The notes below the pieces were generated by a model that worked only from the letters and a program-made list of their open reading frames with translations, ran no database searches and was not told where the DNA came from. Shown piece after piece: positions 28,538-37,630 of a stretch of 64,000 bases of DNA. Numbering within the stretch: position 1 is the stretch's first letter; the number at the start of each line of letters is the position of its first letter. Source of the stretch: Kibdelosporangium banguiense (GTDB lineage: Bacteria > Actinomycetota > Actinomycetes > Mycobacteriales > Pseudonocardiaceae). Both the position numbers and the translations under genes were made by a program. The DNA is taken from contig NZ_JAGINW010000001.1 in NCBI RefSeq assembly GCF_017876405.1, positions 10,987,203 to 11,051,202 on the forward strand. The letters run 5' to 3'.

Positions 28538-28957
28538 TCAGGTGCTTGCCTGCATGTACAGATCGTGTGCCGCGTCGCCAAAATAGGGAGAGTAAATCGT
28601 GTTGGGTTTGCTTAGATAGTTGTAGGACGAGTGACCGTTGACCCAGCCGCTGCTGTCACTGGTGAAGCCGAAGAACCATGGGCCTCCGCTGACTCCGGAC
28701 GTGCTGTCACAGCCGATGCTCATCCTCTGCGGAGCAGCGCCCTCACTGGCCGCGTACGGGGCATCACACTCAAGCAGGTGCTGTCCGTTGAACGGCGGCC
28801 CGGTCGGGTAGCCCAGTGCCTGAAAGTTCTGGTTTCGAGGAAAGTTCCAGGCAACGCCCGCGCTGCCCACGATGTCGGTCAGCGGACCGCGCTCGTTGTG
28901 TCGCATGACGATGTCGCCGAGGTCGAATTCCCACCGCCCGTTGTTGATCCACTCGCT

Positions 28958-29900
28958 GAGCGCTTTTCATCCTGGTGTGGATATGTTGGTGGGTAAGGGA
29001 TCCGAGGTGACAAGGTGATGTTCATCGGCGTGTCGTTACCGCGGACGTGACGAAGCCCTTGGTAGGACAGCAATCGACCAAGATCCATGTCCGTACAACC
29101 AAGGGCTTCAGATGCTGTTTTACCGTGCCGCGCTGCCGTTGTCACGTCAGACCCTGACCTTCGTGTCCGATCTCATCCGCGCTCACCGCCGAGAGCTGGG
29201 CTCGGCGTGGCGCAAGCTCAACCCAGGCCAGCAGGCGCTGTCGGTGCTGGTGTATCTGCGTAAGGGTGAACCGTTCGCGCAGGTCGGCGCCGGGTTCGAC
29301 ATCTCCACCGCGACCTGCTGGCGGTATGTCAACGAAACCGTCGAGTTGCTGGCTGCTCGGGCGCCCAAGCTCCGGGCGGCGTTGCGGAAGGCCAAACGCG
29401 AGAAGATGGCGTACGTGATCATCGACGGCACGCTGATCCCGATCGACCGGATCGCCGTCGACCGGCCGTTCTACTCCGGCAAGCACAAGCGCCATGGGGT
29501 GAACTTGCAGGTGATCGCGTCTCCGGATGGGACGATCCTGTGGGTGTCCGGCGAGTTGCCGGGCAGCACGCACGACACCGCGGCCGCCCGGATCTGGAAC
29601 ATCCTCGCCGCGCTGCGCGATGCGGGGCTGATCGCGTTGGGTGACAAGGGCTACCACGGCTACGACGAGACCAGCCAACAGGTGATCACCCCGTACAAGG
29701 GCAAGAACAAACCCGAGTCGCAGAAGGATGCCAACCGCGCTCACGCTCGGCTGCGCGGCCCCGGCGAACGCGCCAACGCCCAGCTCAAGTACTGGCGCAT
29801 CCTGCACAAAGTCCGTGTCAGCCCGCATCGCATCGGCCGACTCGCCAAGGCCATCCACGTCCTACAGAACTACGAGGTCACCGCAGGATGAAAAAGGCTC
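28958..29900 (+). mobile_element. Intact IS5-family element, 943 bp
   Basis: Terminal inverted repeats are GAGCGCTTTTCATCC (28958) and, reversed, GAGCCTTTTTCATCC (ending 29900), 13 of 15 matching. A 3-bp direct repeat GCT flanks it (28955-28957 and 29901-29903). Removing the element rejoins the protease frame exactly. Confidence 0.9.
29112..29891 (+). CDS. IS5 family (DDE_Tnp_4) transposase
   Basis: 259 residues, normal for the group. ATG 29112 begins MLFYRAALPLSRQTLTFVSD. Then LVYLRKGEPFAQVGAGFDIS (HTH), YVIIDGTLIPIDRIAVDRPF (first Asp), ELPGSTHDTAAARIWNIL (Asp), LGDKGYHGYDE and the final ERANAQLKYWRILHKVR (Glu region). Undamaged. Its 3' end overlaps the right inverted repeat of the element. 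Confidence 0.95.
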   Translation: MLFYRAALPLSRQTLTFVSDLIRAHRRELGSAWRKLNPGQQALSVLVYLRKGEPFAQVGAGFDISTATCWRYVNETVELLAARAPKLRAALRKAKREKMAYVIIDGTLIPIDRIAVDRPFYSGKHKRHGVNLQVIASPDGTILWVSGELPGSTHDTAAARIWNILAALRDAGLIALGDKGYHGYDETSQQVITPYKGKNKPESQKDANRAHARLRGPGERANAQLKYWRILHKVRVSPHRIGRLAKAIHVLQNYEVTAG

Positions 29901-30689
29901 GCTGTGGGCAAACACAGCCTTGGATACCCAGGTTCCATGCGGACAGTTGCCGTTGTGGTATGCGGGGCAAAACTTCCAGTCTTTACGCCATTCCTTGTGT
30001 TTACGGTCGTACAGGCAGTGGCCCGCAGTGTCCACTGTGCTCTTGTTGGCGCTCACCACCGCGGATCCCGAGCAGAAGAATTCACGTTCGACGCCACGCT
30101 CATCTTTTCCTGTGAAGAACAGCCGACCCACGGTCGAGTAAGGCCAGGCCGTCGAATCAGGGTTCCACGCCGTGAACGGATAGGGACGGTCAGCATGCGA
30201 TCGCGAGGCCATGTCCGGCTGTGCGTGACGCACTCGGCGGCCCACGGGAGGAGCGCCCGCGACACTATACGGTTTGCCTGTTGGTGAGGGCTGCGCGACG
30301 GGTGACGTCGGTGCGGAGTTCGGCACCGCCGGCTTGGTGGCGTCCACCGCCGCCCGCATGCGATCCGGTGTCCAATAGTCACCTGCCCGATTCGCTTCCG
30401 TTGTTCCGACGGAATGTCTGTCGACCGATTCGCCATGACCGTGCCGCCCCGTCGCTGCGGCACCGCCCAGCGGCAGCGAATCAGCAGAGAGCGATATTGT
30501 CAGGCCGAGGACGGACAATATCGCGAGTATATATGCAAACCTCTGGAAGCTATTCAAAATCGTGTACCGACCATTCTGTTGCCACGTTTCGAGATTCGAG
30601 GAGTGGCACATCGTCCGGGCCCCTCCTGAGCGTTATGAACCTGTCAGGCCACGGGGTGACAGGGCGATAATGAGGTTCATTCACGCGTG

Positions 30690-30812
30690 TCATATGCCCG
30701 TCAAAAAAGTTGTTACGACAACATTTTCAATTTCATCGGCGAAGACCACCAGGCAGGTTCCTACCGCAATGAAGCCGACACCGATCGCAACGAGAAGTAC
30801 AATCAGATTCAC
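30690..30812 (-). CDS. Tiny one-helix membrane protein (40 residues)
   Basis: GTG 30812 has GGAG seven bases upstream. The product begins MNLIVLLVAIGVGFIAVGTC and continues LVVFADEIENVVVTTF. One hydrophobic helix is followed by an acidic FADEIE motif. A paralogue at 39800 keeps the same core GTCLVVFADEI. Conservation of the protein while flanking DNA differs supports real coding. Function unknown; the layout resembles small membrane toxins or regulators, but that is only shape. Confidence 0.65.
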   Translation of the reverse strand: MNLIVLLVAIGVGFIAVGTCLVVFADEIENVVVTTFLTGI

Positions 30813-31009
30813 GTCGCGACTCCATTTAGGTAATGACATGAGCGAAAACCTTCCCGACTCATTGTGAAAGCGGTCCCGACCTCAGCATTGTGTAGCACCA
30901 TCGGTTGCGAACAAGGGTCCCTTTGTCACGCTGAGGGTTCTACTGGCCCTATGTAGCGAGATTCCCGAGTGGGGCGCATGCCCTGTCAGCATTGGTCTCA
31001 CGGATAACC

Positions 31010-31480
31010 GGTCTCAACCGCATTGCCAGCGGACATCGCTTCGACGGTAGGCGCGCCCCTTGGTCGAGGACGCGACGGACCACGGGAGCTGGCATAGCAA
31101 ACTGCAAGAGTCGGGGCGTGTGGTGCCACGACCGTTCCTCCTTTCCGAGTCCGAACCAGCAATGTGCGACGGAGTGCGGCGTGGGGCATGGTGCGTCAGA
31201 TATGGCCCTTATCCTGTTGCAGCACCGCCGACCACAGCGTCAGGGCAATCCCTTACTTTTCTGGCTCGAGGTCGGCGCAATCGTCGTCTCTGCTGCCGTT
31301 GTCGGCCCGCGCCAGCGCATTTGCCACTGCGGAGCGGGTGGGAACGCCAAGCTTGGCGAGGATGCGGGAGAGGTGTACTTCGACGGTCTTGTGGCTCACA
31401 TGCAGGTGTTTGGCGATTTCACGGTTGGTCATGCCGGTGCCGATCAGTCGTGCGATCTCGAGCTCTCGGCGGGTCAAGTC
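31010..31480. repeat. Segmental duplication, copy 1 (copy 2 at 43705-44190)
   Basis: Both copies run from ACATCGCTTC, through GGCATAGCAAACT, CGTTCCTCCTTTCCGA or ATTTCCTCCTTTCCGA, and GCACCGCCGACCACAGCGTC, into the LuxR helix-turn-helix coding 3' end. Order and orientation are the same and identity is high by eye. Copy 1 keeps the full regulator; copy 2 keeps only its HTH. Confidence 0.88.
31223..31265 (+). repeat. Border repeat, first copy (inverted mate at 36628-36669)
   Basis: Contains CACAGCGTCAGGGCAATCCC. Same orientation at 43921-43963; inverted at 36628-36669 and 44606-44646. Each LuxR/protease scar is thus bounded by an inverted pair. Here the repeat also overlaps the last codons of the LAL gene (stop at 31253). 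Confidence 0.85.
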
Positions 31481-34261
31481 CCCGGTCCGGTCGGAGTGGC
31501 GGGAATTGCGGGGTCCTCGCGCGTTGACGCGTCGTTGCGCCCGCAGTGTCCAGGCCTGGAACAGGCCCGCTCCGCATGCGGTGAACAGTGCATGCGCGCT
31601 GGCCAGTTGCTTGCCGGCCAGTTCGGTGTGGCCACAGGTATCGAGCAGGACACCGGCCAGCAGATGTGACCGCCCCGCGTCCAGTCGGTCGCCTGCCTGG
31701 GCGAAGGACTCGGCGGCGGCCGTGGCGTGTGCGACGGCTTCTGCCGGGTCGGTCGACCGTAGCGCGTGAGCCCGGGCGAGGTGCGCGAATCCGGTGCGCG
31801 TCGATAGCCCCAGTGTGGTGGCGAGCGCTTCTGCGTGGTCGGCCCATTCCGTAGCTCGGTCGGTGCGGTTGAGGGCTGCCTCGGCGGCGGCAAGCAGTTC
31901 GAACCAGCAGGCGCGGGACAGTGGGTCGAGGTTGGGTAGTGCTGGTCCGCCGCCCGCCTGAAGCAGGGTCTGGATGCAGGCGTGTGGATCGTCGGCATAC
32001 AAGTGGGCCTGCGCGAGCAGGGCGTGTGCGACGGCCGCGGGCCAGTCCTTGACGGCTCCCGCCGTGGCGACGGCTTGTTCGCCCAGTTGCAGCGCTCGGG
32101 GGATGTCTCCTCGCCACGTGGTGATCCAGCATTGCTGAGCCAGGGCGAAGGTGCGTAGTTCGTCGCTGCCGGTCAGTAGTGCCGCTTCCAGCGCGTCGTC
32201 AAGGCAGTCAGCGGCGTCCTGAAGGCGTCCCAGCAGTCTGTATGTGGCGCCTTGGCCCTGGCGTAGGTAGGCCACCAAGAGGATCTGCCCGGTCGTGCGG
32301 GCCAGACGCAGGCCACGATCGAAGTGCCGCAACGCCTCGGCCGGCCGCTCGAGGAACATTTCGCTCAGGCCGAGCCAGACCGTGGCCTCCAGGTGCCTCG
32401 AGAGATCGCCGTCCGGCAGGGCATCCACCACGGCACTGGTCTGATCGAGCATGGTGAAGGTGTCCGCGTTGACGGTTCCGTCGAGCAGGTCGTTCAGCAC
32501 GCACATGCCCAGCGCGGTGGCCAGCAGGGCCCGATCCGTCTGGTGGCGTGCGATCGCGAGGGCCTCCCGCGCCCAGGTGTGGTGTGTCGTGAACTCACCG
32601 CGTGTGAGGCGGCCCGAGGCGAGTTCCAGCTTGAGCAGCGCCGCCGCGACACTGTCCGGGTCCGCCAGGCCGTCCAACTCGTGCAGGAGCAGGGCGCGGG
32701 CTTCGGCGTGGTGGCCAAGCAGGCGGTCGATCACCGCGCAGAAACCCACGACCCGGGCGCGCTGCTCGGCGGGCTCGGCTGGCAGCAGGCGGAGTACTTC
32801 GTGTTGCAGATCCCGGCTGTCAGCCAACCGTCCGGTGACACCCAGGGCCTTGGCGCGCATGCTGAGCAGGCTCAGCCGCATGGGCTCCAGCTCGACCTCA
32901 TCCGGCAGCAGGCGCAGCGCCACCGCCAGCCAGTGCGCTGCCGTGGCAGGGGCGGTGTTCAGGGTCGTGGACGCGGCCTCCAGCAGCACATCGACGGCCT
33001 GCCGGTCACCGTAGGCCGCCGAACGTTCCACGTGGTGCGCGCGTGCGGTTGCGGGGGCCGCGCGCTGCTGCAGCGCTGTTGCCGCGCGGGCGTGTGCAGC
33101 CACCCGCCAGCCTGCCCCGGCGCTCTGGTAGGCGACATTGCGCACCAGCGGGTGCCGGTAGCGGAAATGACCAGCTATGCGGGCCGGGCGCAGCAGATCA
33201 CGCTCCACGAGCCGATCGAAGGCGGCCAAGGCCTCATCCAGCTCGCACTTGGCGATCGCCGCCACCAAAGGGGGGTCGAACTCCTCGCCGGCGACCGCTG
33301 CCGCGTGCGCGACCCGCAGTTCGGTGGACGCCACGGCGGTCAGCTCGGCCGACAGGGCGGCCCGCACCGGGGTGGGAATGTCCTGTGCCGGGTCGATGCG
33401 ATCGTGTTCATCGATGCCGTGTTCCCCGCTGCTGTCTCGGGCCAGCGCTTGCAGGTACAGGGGGTTTCCGCCGCTGGCCTGATACAGCCGCGTCCATCGG
33501 CCTGGGGTGATGCCGTGGCTGTGCCCGTCCTGGCCGAGCAGCTGCTCGGCCTCACCGACGGTGAGGGGGCCAACCTCGATCAACTCGGTGTCGTCACGAC
33601 GCATCGCCTGCGACAGGCTGGCGCTCAGCCGCGTGGATGCCTGCCGCTGGCGGTAGGCCACGGCCAACACGACACGGGCCGCGGGCGGATGTCGGATCAG
33701 ATGATCCAGCAGTTCGATCGAGCCGTCATCGGCCCAATGCAGATCATCCAGCACCAGCAGCAGACCCTCTGGCGCGGCCAGCACCTCCAACAGCGCTCGC
33801 GCGGCCCGATGCAGGCGGTACCGCTCGACATCCATCACAGCCTGGTCGCGCGCCGATCCCCTACGCAAGGGATAAACCGCGCGTAGCAAACCCAGAGACT
33901 CCTCGCCCAGTTGCGCCAGCCGCTCCGCCGACACCTCGGGCAGGTGGTCCGCGACAGCATCAACGAATACGCCGAACGGAAGGTCTCGCTCGAACTCGGC
34001 CGCACGCCCCCACAACACCGGGACACCCACGTGCCGAGCGAGCCCAGCGACCTCCTCCAACAACCGGGTCTTACCGATCCCCGGCTCGCCCGCCACCTGG
34101 GCAAAGCGTGCGGCCCCCTGCCCCGACGGCCACATCAGTAGCCGCCGCAGCCGGTCCACCTCCTCGCGCCGCCCGACCAAGCACCCCTCACACCCAGCCC
34201 AGACCGCCCCCTCGGTACCCATCGCATCCCCAGGTGACTGCTGCCCCGCGGCAGCTCCCAT
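31253..34261 (-). CDS. LAL-family LuxR transcriptional regulator
   Basis: 1002 residues. ATG 34261 (MGAAAGQQSPGDAM) follows GGGGAGGAA; the longer upstream frame looks non-coding. Residues ~28-45 read CLVGRREEVDRLRRLL, then Walker A GEPGIGKTR (~58-66) and Walker B LLLVLDDLHWADDGSIELLD (~155-175) of the AAA/STAND ATPase. A long helical TPR-like middle follows (~400-920). The C-terminal GerE HTH (~935-990) reads LTRRELEIARLIGTGMTNRE and IAKHLHVSHKTVEVHLSRIL. LAL proteins are usually ATP-dependent activators of catabolic or antibiotic operons. The target is unknown; the protease scar beside it is a possible former neighbour target. Confidence 0.93.
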   Translation of the reverse strand: MGAAAGQQSPGDAMGTEGAVWAGCEGCLVGRREEVDRLRRLLMWPSGQGAARFAQVAGEPGIGKTRLLEEVAGLARHVGVPVLWGRAAEFERDLPFGVFVDAVADHLPEVSAERLAQLGEESLGLLRAVYPLRRGSARDQAVMDVERYRLHRAARALLEVLAAPEGLLLVLDDLHWADDGSIELLDHLIRHPPAARVVLAVAYRQRQASTRLSASLSQAMRRDDTELIEVGPLTVGEAEQLLGQDGHSHGITPGRWTRLYQASGGNPLYLQALARDSSGEHGIDEHDRIDPAQDIPTPVRAALSAELTAVASTELRVAHAAAVAGEEFDPPLVAAIAKCELDEALAAFDRLVERDLLRPARIAGHFRYRHPLVRNVAYQSAGAGWRVAAHARAATALQQRAAPATARAHHVERSAAYGDRQAVDVLLEAASTTLNTAPATAAHWLAVALRLLPDEVELEPMRLSLLSMRAKALGVTGRLADSRDLQHEVLRLLPAEPAEQRARVVGFCAVIDRLLGHHAEARALLLHELDGLADPDSVAAALLKLELASGRLTRGEFTTHHTWAREALAIARHQTDRALLATALGMCVLNDLLDGTVNADTFTMLDQTSAVVDALPDGDLSRHLEATVWLGLSEMFLERPAEALRHFDRGLRLARTTGQILLVAYLRQGQGATYRLLGRLQDAADCLDDALEAALLTGSDELRTFALAQQCWITTWRGDIPRALQLGEQAVATAGAVKDWPAAVAHALLAQAHLYADDPHACIQTLLQAGGGPALPNLDPLSRACWFELLAAAEAALNRTDRATEWADHAEALATTLGLSTRTGFAHLARAHALRSTDPAEAVAHATAAAESFAQAGDRLDAGRSHLLAGVLLDTCGHTELAGKQLASAHALFTACGAGLFQAWTLRAQRRVNARGPRNSRHSDRTGDLTRRELEIARLIGTGMTNREIAKHLHVSHKTVEVHLSRILAKLGVPTRSAVANALARADNGSRDDDCADLEPEK

Positions 34262-34863
34262 GATGTTCCTCCCCAAAACATGTATTCGTACGCCCGACGC
34301 CGAAACGGCGAAAAGGGCAACAGGCGCGCAACACCCCGCAGCGTCGCCTGATGAAATTGCTGTTTCACCCCGCAGGTAACTAATCAGGCGAGTTGAACGG
34401 CTGTGCTCATTGCACGAGAACCTTCCCCCTAGCATCGAAACCAGACGACCTCGTCGTACTGACCGTCGACGCTCCTTGACCAGGCAGCACCGTATGGGAA
34501 ACTGCCGTCTGCAGACATGACGTTAGGTAGCGATGAGAGGCAATACGTCGGGAGAACTACCTCAAAACCGTCCACGATGACTGGCCAAGCCCCCCCCCCC
34601 GGCTTACCAGCGTAGTAAACGGGCATGCGCCAGCCCCATCAAGCACCCGCCCCCAGATTCCGCCCATTATCTCCCTGATGCAAGGAACGAGCACGGCGCA
34701 GCATCGCCACCGGCACGATCTGGCCACGTCGTTGCGTGACCACGACACCAACCGGGTCATAATGACCGCGTTTCTTTGTATGGCAGCTAACGGCGGTCCA
34801 GGGAACATGCGGTCCCCTCGCCGGAACGAGCGACCCGTCAAGACCGCCCCGCCCGTACGAGTT
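34262..34863. other. Upstream region of the LAL gene with a coding scrap
   Basis: On the minus strand 34432-34626 reads VYYAGKPGGGAWPVIVDGFE, then SADGSFPYGAAWSRSVDGQY and stops after WFRC, which looks like the end of a secreted protein. A run of ten C at 34588-34597 falls in it. 34759-34851 is a segment found inverted at 44190-44275. No intact gene. Confidence 0.45.
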
Positions 34864-34947
34864 CACCCTGCCAATACCGCAAGGCGCCGGCCTGGAGGTA
34901 CAGACCTTGCGCCGCGTCTCCGAAATAGGGCGAGAACAAGGGCCTAG

Positions 34948-36378
34948 TGCGGCAGCAGCAGTCTGGGATGTTTGATGCGTTGTCGCTGGTAGTGGCTGTG
35001 GCGGGCTCGGGTTTGGTGGCGTCGTCGCCAGTCTGACCAGTGATCGGTGTGTGCCCGGGGGTGCGCGGGACGGGTCAGGTTGGCCCAGAGTCGTCTGATT
35101 TCGTTGCAGGACAGGGCGATCAGATCGCTTCCCTGACCGCTGGTGCCCCTTTTTCCTCACGGACACGTTCAGCGTGGGCGGTGACAGCGAGGAACGCCGC
35201 CGCGAGCATGGACAGAGTGATATGCCGGTACCACGCGTCGTACTTGCGAACCTGATAGTGATCCAGCCCGGTCTCGTTCTTGGCGAACTGGAACGTTTCC
35301 TCGACGGCCCACCGGGATCCGGCGATGCGGACCAGTTCGGCCAGCGGCACCGGGTGGCGGGTGTGACAGATGTAGTAGGCCAGTTCGGTGGGCTTGCTGA
35401 TCGACCGCCGCACCAGCAGCAGGTGCTCATCGGCGCCGGGATCGATCAGCAGCCAGTCATAGAGGCGATGGCCCTTGCTGCCCCGTCCGGCCGAGAGGCG
35501 CTGCCAGCCCTTGCGAGGTGCACTGCGAGCCAGCTCATCAGCCCGCGCAGATCCTTTCGGGGTGGCCAACCGCTGGTCACAGGACACCGCCATGACGTAG
35601 TTGAGGCCGTTGTCTTCCAGCCATGCCCGCAATCCCGGGTTGTCGCCGTAGGCCTCATCGGCGGTGAACCAGCCCAGCTCGACACCGGCGTCCAGCACAC
35701 GTTCGAGCATCCGCTGGGCCAGCACGGGTTTGGTCGCGAACCCGACCTCGGCACCGATGCCGGCCTGCGCACAGCGTTCCCGATCCTCGGTCCAGGACGC
35801 CGGTAAGTAGAGTTCCCGGTCGATCAACGCCCGGCCACGGGCGGAAACGTAGGCCAGGAACACGCCGAGTTGACAGTTCTCGATCCGCCCGGCGGTGCCG
35901 GAATATTGGCGTTGGACCCCGGCAGACTTGGTGCCCTTCTTGAGAAAACCGGTCTCGTCGGCCACAAAGACCCCGCTGGGATCAGCGAGGTGGTCCAGCA
36001 CATAGGAGCGCAGATCGTCGCGCACCGCCTCGGCGTCCCAACGGTAAAAGTTCAGCAACCGCTGCATCCCGTCGGGAGTCAGGTCACCGGCCTGCTCGGC
36101 CAACGTCCAGGAGTTCTTGCGCTCGGCACCCGAGAGCAGCCCCAGCAGGTACATCCGGGCCCGCCGCCGCGAGTCGGCCTGCGCGAAACGACCCGCGACC
36201 AGCGCGAACATGTCATCGAACCCGGCCCGCCACCGGGCCAGACGATCATCAACTACAGTCCATGACGCGGCCACCGCCGCGTCTTCTTCGAGATCCAACA
36301 CACCTTGAAGTTGATCACGCGGTGGCCGTCTTCTTGATCACGACCCACCGCAGATGATCACACTGTGCGGTTGCCGTA
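34948..36378 (-). mobile_element. IS701-family element, 1431 bp
   Basis: Flanked by the 4-bp direct repeat CTAG (34944-34947 and 36379-36382), the known target duplication type of IS701. The ends are weak inverted repeats (TGCGGCAGCAGCA and, reversed, TACGGCAACCGCA). Comparison with the uninterrupted scar at 44352 supports the insertion point. Confidence 0.85.
35120..36301 (-). CDS. IS701 family transposase, 3' frameshift
   Basis: 393 residues. Conserved blocks: MYLLGLLSGAERKNSWTLAE, DPSGVFVADETGFLKKGTKS (first Asp), LGWFTADEAYGDNPGLRAWL (second Asp), VRIAGSRWAVEETFQFAKNE (Glu) and HITLSMLAAAFLAVTAHAER. The frame stops at EKGAPAVREAI, but the next frame continues DLIALSCNEIRRLWANL and HWSDWRRRHQTRARHSHYQR, the normal end of the family. 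One base is missing near 35122, so ~60 C-terminal residues are lost. Activity uncertain. Confidence 0.9.
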   Translation of the reverse strand: MLDLEEDAAVAASWTVVDDRLARWRAGFDDMFALVAGRFAQADSRRRARMYLLGLLSGAERKNSWTLAEQAGDLTPDGMQRLLNFYRWDAEAVRDDLRSYVLDHLADPSGVFVADETGFLKKGTKSAGVQRQYSGTAGRIENCQLGVFLAYVSARGRALIDRELYLPASWTEDRERCAQAGIGAEVGFATKPVLAQRMLERVLDAGVELGWFTADEAYGDNPGLRAWLEDNGLNYVMAVSCDQRLATPKGSARADELARSAPRKGWQRLSAGRGSKGHRLYDWLLIDPGADEHLLLVRRSISKPTELAYYICHTRHPVPLAELVRIAGSRWAVEETFQFAKNETGLDHYQVRKYDAWYRHITLSMLAAAFLAVTAHAERVREEKGAPAVREAI

Positions 36379-36627
36379 CTAGCCAGCGCCGGTTACTCCA
36401 CGTGTAGGAGGCCTGACCGTTGACCCAGCCGCTGCTGCCGCTGTTGAAGCCGAAGAACCATAGGCCGCCGCTGACACCAGGTGCTGCCGCAGCCCATCTC
36501 GACCGTGCGGGGGTAACGAACAGCGCAGCGGCGATCTCCTCGGTGATCCAGCCGCCCGCGGGCAAGCCAGCACCCCTCTCTACACCGCAACCAAGACGAT
36601 CACGTCGGTCACGAACCAGAAATAAGA

Positions 36628-36669
36628 GCCAGAAATAAGGGATTGCCCTGACGCTGTGGTGCACGGCGC
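36628..36669 (-). repeat. Border repeat, inverted mate of 31223-31265
   Basis: Contains GGGATTGCCCTGACGCTGTG, the reverse complement of the 31.2-kb copy. It is preceded by tandem AGAAATAAG-type units. Confidence 0.85.
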
Positions 36670-36755
36670 TGGAAAAGAATCGGGGACACGTCCGAGCGCA
36701 CCTCCGCGTCGCTCGCCGTCCAGAGCAACTCGAGATGCGTTCGAAGGAAGCCCGC

Positions 36756-37256
36756 ATGGCCCATATCCACGTTCGTGCAGTACCAATCCCGGCCGACTCA
36801 CGGTTGCCCACCCAGCTGACACGAACCGACTTCGCCGACGCCTACGCCGTACGGCTACCACCCGACACCAGCACCGATCCGCGAGAATGGGCACAGCGCC
36901 TCTTCGCGAACACGCCCCGATGGGTCCACCGCGCAATGGTTCTCCGCGACCGACTCGTCAGCGTCGTCGGGCTCAAGGCTGCCGGGCGCATGGCCAACAA
37001 CAAGGCGGCAATGCCCTTTCCGGAACAGGCCCACACCGAGCGGGAAGTCATCCGCGGTTTCGATGACCGCCATCTAGACTTCCGGTCCTGTATACACGTC
37101 GAAGAAACGGACGACGGCGTGCAGCTCACCATCGGCACCGTAGTGCACTTCCACAACCTCTTCGGCCGGCTGTACTTCCTGCCAGTCCGCCCCCTCCACG
37201 CCTTGATCATCCACACCATGCTCCATCAAGCCGCAGCGCACCCAGCCATCACATGA
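36756..37256 (+). CDS. DUF2867 domain protein
   Basis: 166 residues from ATG 36756 (MAHIHVRAVPIPADSRLPTQ), with GAAGGAAG upstream. The DUF2867 pattern is clear: FADAYAVRLPPDTSTDPREW, QRLFANTPRWVHRAMVLRDR, HLDFRSCIHVEETDDGVQLT and TVVHFHNLFGRLYFLPVRPL, ending MLHQAAAH. Function of the family is not established. Stand-alone gene after the border repeat. Confidence 0.88.
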   Translation: MAHIHVRAVPIPADSRLPTQLTRTDFADAYAVRLPPDTSTDPREWAQRLFANTPRWVHRAMVLRDRLVSVVGLKAAGRMANNKAAMPFPEQAHTEREVIRGFDDRHLDFRSCIHVEETDDGVQLTIGTVVHFHNLFGRLYFLPVRPLHALIIHTMLHQAAAHPAIT

Positions 37257-37510
37257 CACCGACCAAGCCGCTGACTCAAAGTGAGGTCAGAATCATGTCG
37301 AGAGACCGACGGCGACACACGAGCCTCCCCGGACTCTCCCGCCTCGACCGGCGGCATCCTCCTCTTTGCCGCCAGGGGCCATAACGAAATCATGGCGCGA
37401 CCGCCAGTGTCACGATGTCGATTGGTTCGATATCAAGGGACGTTCTTCTGGCAGCGAGTCATCCCCCATTGACCCCACCTGACCAGTTACGCAATTGGAA
37501 GGCCAGAAAC

Positions 37511-37630
37511 ATGACGGAACAACGACAGAAGTATCTGCGTTGGATCACGGCCGTGACTGCTGGCATCATTGCCATTCTCGGTTACGCAATCGCCCGACGC
37601 AGATTGCTAATGCCGCAACAGGAGATCTAA
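37511..37630 (+). CDS. Tiny one-helix membrane protein (39 residues)
   Basis: ATG 37511 with GGAAGG upstream encodes MTEQRQKYLRWITAVTAGII then AILGYAIARRRLLMPQQEI. A single helix is flanked by positive charges, suggesting N-out or N-in anchoring at the cytoplasmic membrane. No family known; unlike the FADEI pair at 30690 and 39800. Confidence 0.5.
   Translation: MTEQRQKYLRWITAVTAGIIAILGYAIARRRLLMPQQEI

Larger units (their letters stand above)
28538..30611 (-). pseudogene. Secreted trypsin-like serine protease, split by IS5
   Basis: Removing the IS at 28958-29900 gives one open frame. The N-terminal part (start at or near 30611) has a signal-anchor helix (RFAYILAILSVLGLTISLSA) and a propeptide-like linker. 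The catalytic domain begins around WPYSTVGRLFF, with the His motif STVDTAGHCLYD. Across the insertion it reads KAVFAHS / EWINNGRWEFDLGDIVMRH, then SIGCDSTSGVSGGPWFFG with the Ser, ending DAAHDLYMQAST. This is the V8/glutamyl-endopeptidase-like secreted group. The gene is disrupted but not otherwise decayed; excision would restore it. Related C-termini lie at 34.9/36.4 kb and 44.3 kb. Confidence 0.85.
34864..36500 (-). pseudogene. Serine protease C-terminus copy 2, split by IS701
   Basis: 36383-36500 reads GVSGGLWFFGFNSGSSGWVN and GQASYTW, and 34864-34943 reads PYFGDAAQGLYLQAGALRYW. These are consecutive pieces of the protease C-terminus seen intact in sense at 28538 and 44280. The active-site motif has become GVSGGLW. 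The catalytic His half is absent. IS701 sits between the pieces. Confidence 0.8.

Noticed and set aside
31253..34435. Longer form of the LAL regulator starting at 34435
   Set aside because: The extra 58 residues are Cys/Ser-rich and unlike the family, and GGGGAGGAA directly precedes ATG 34261.
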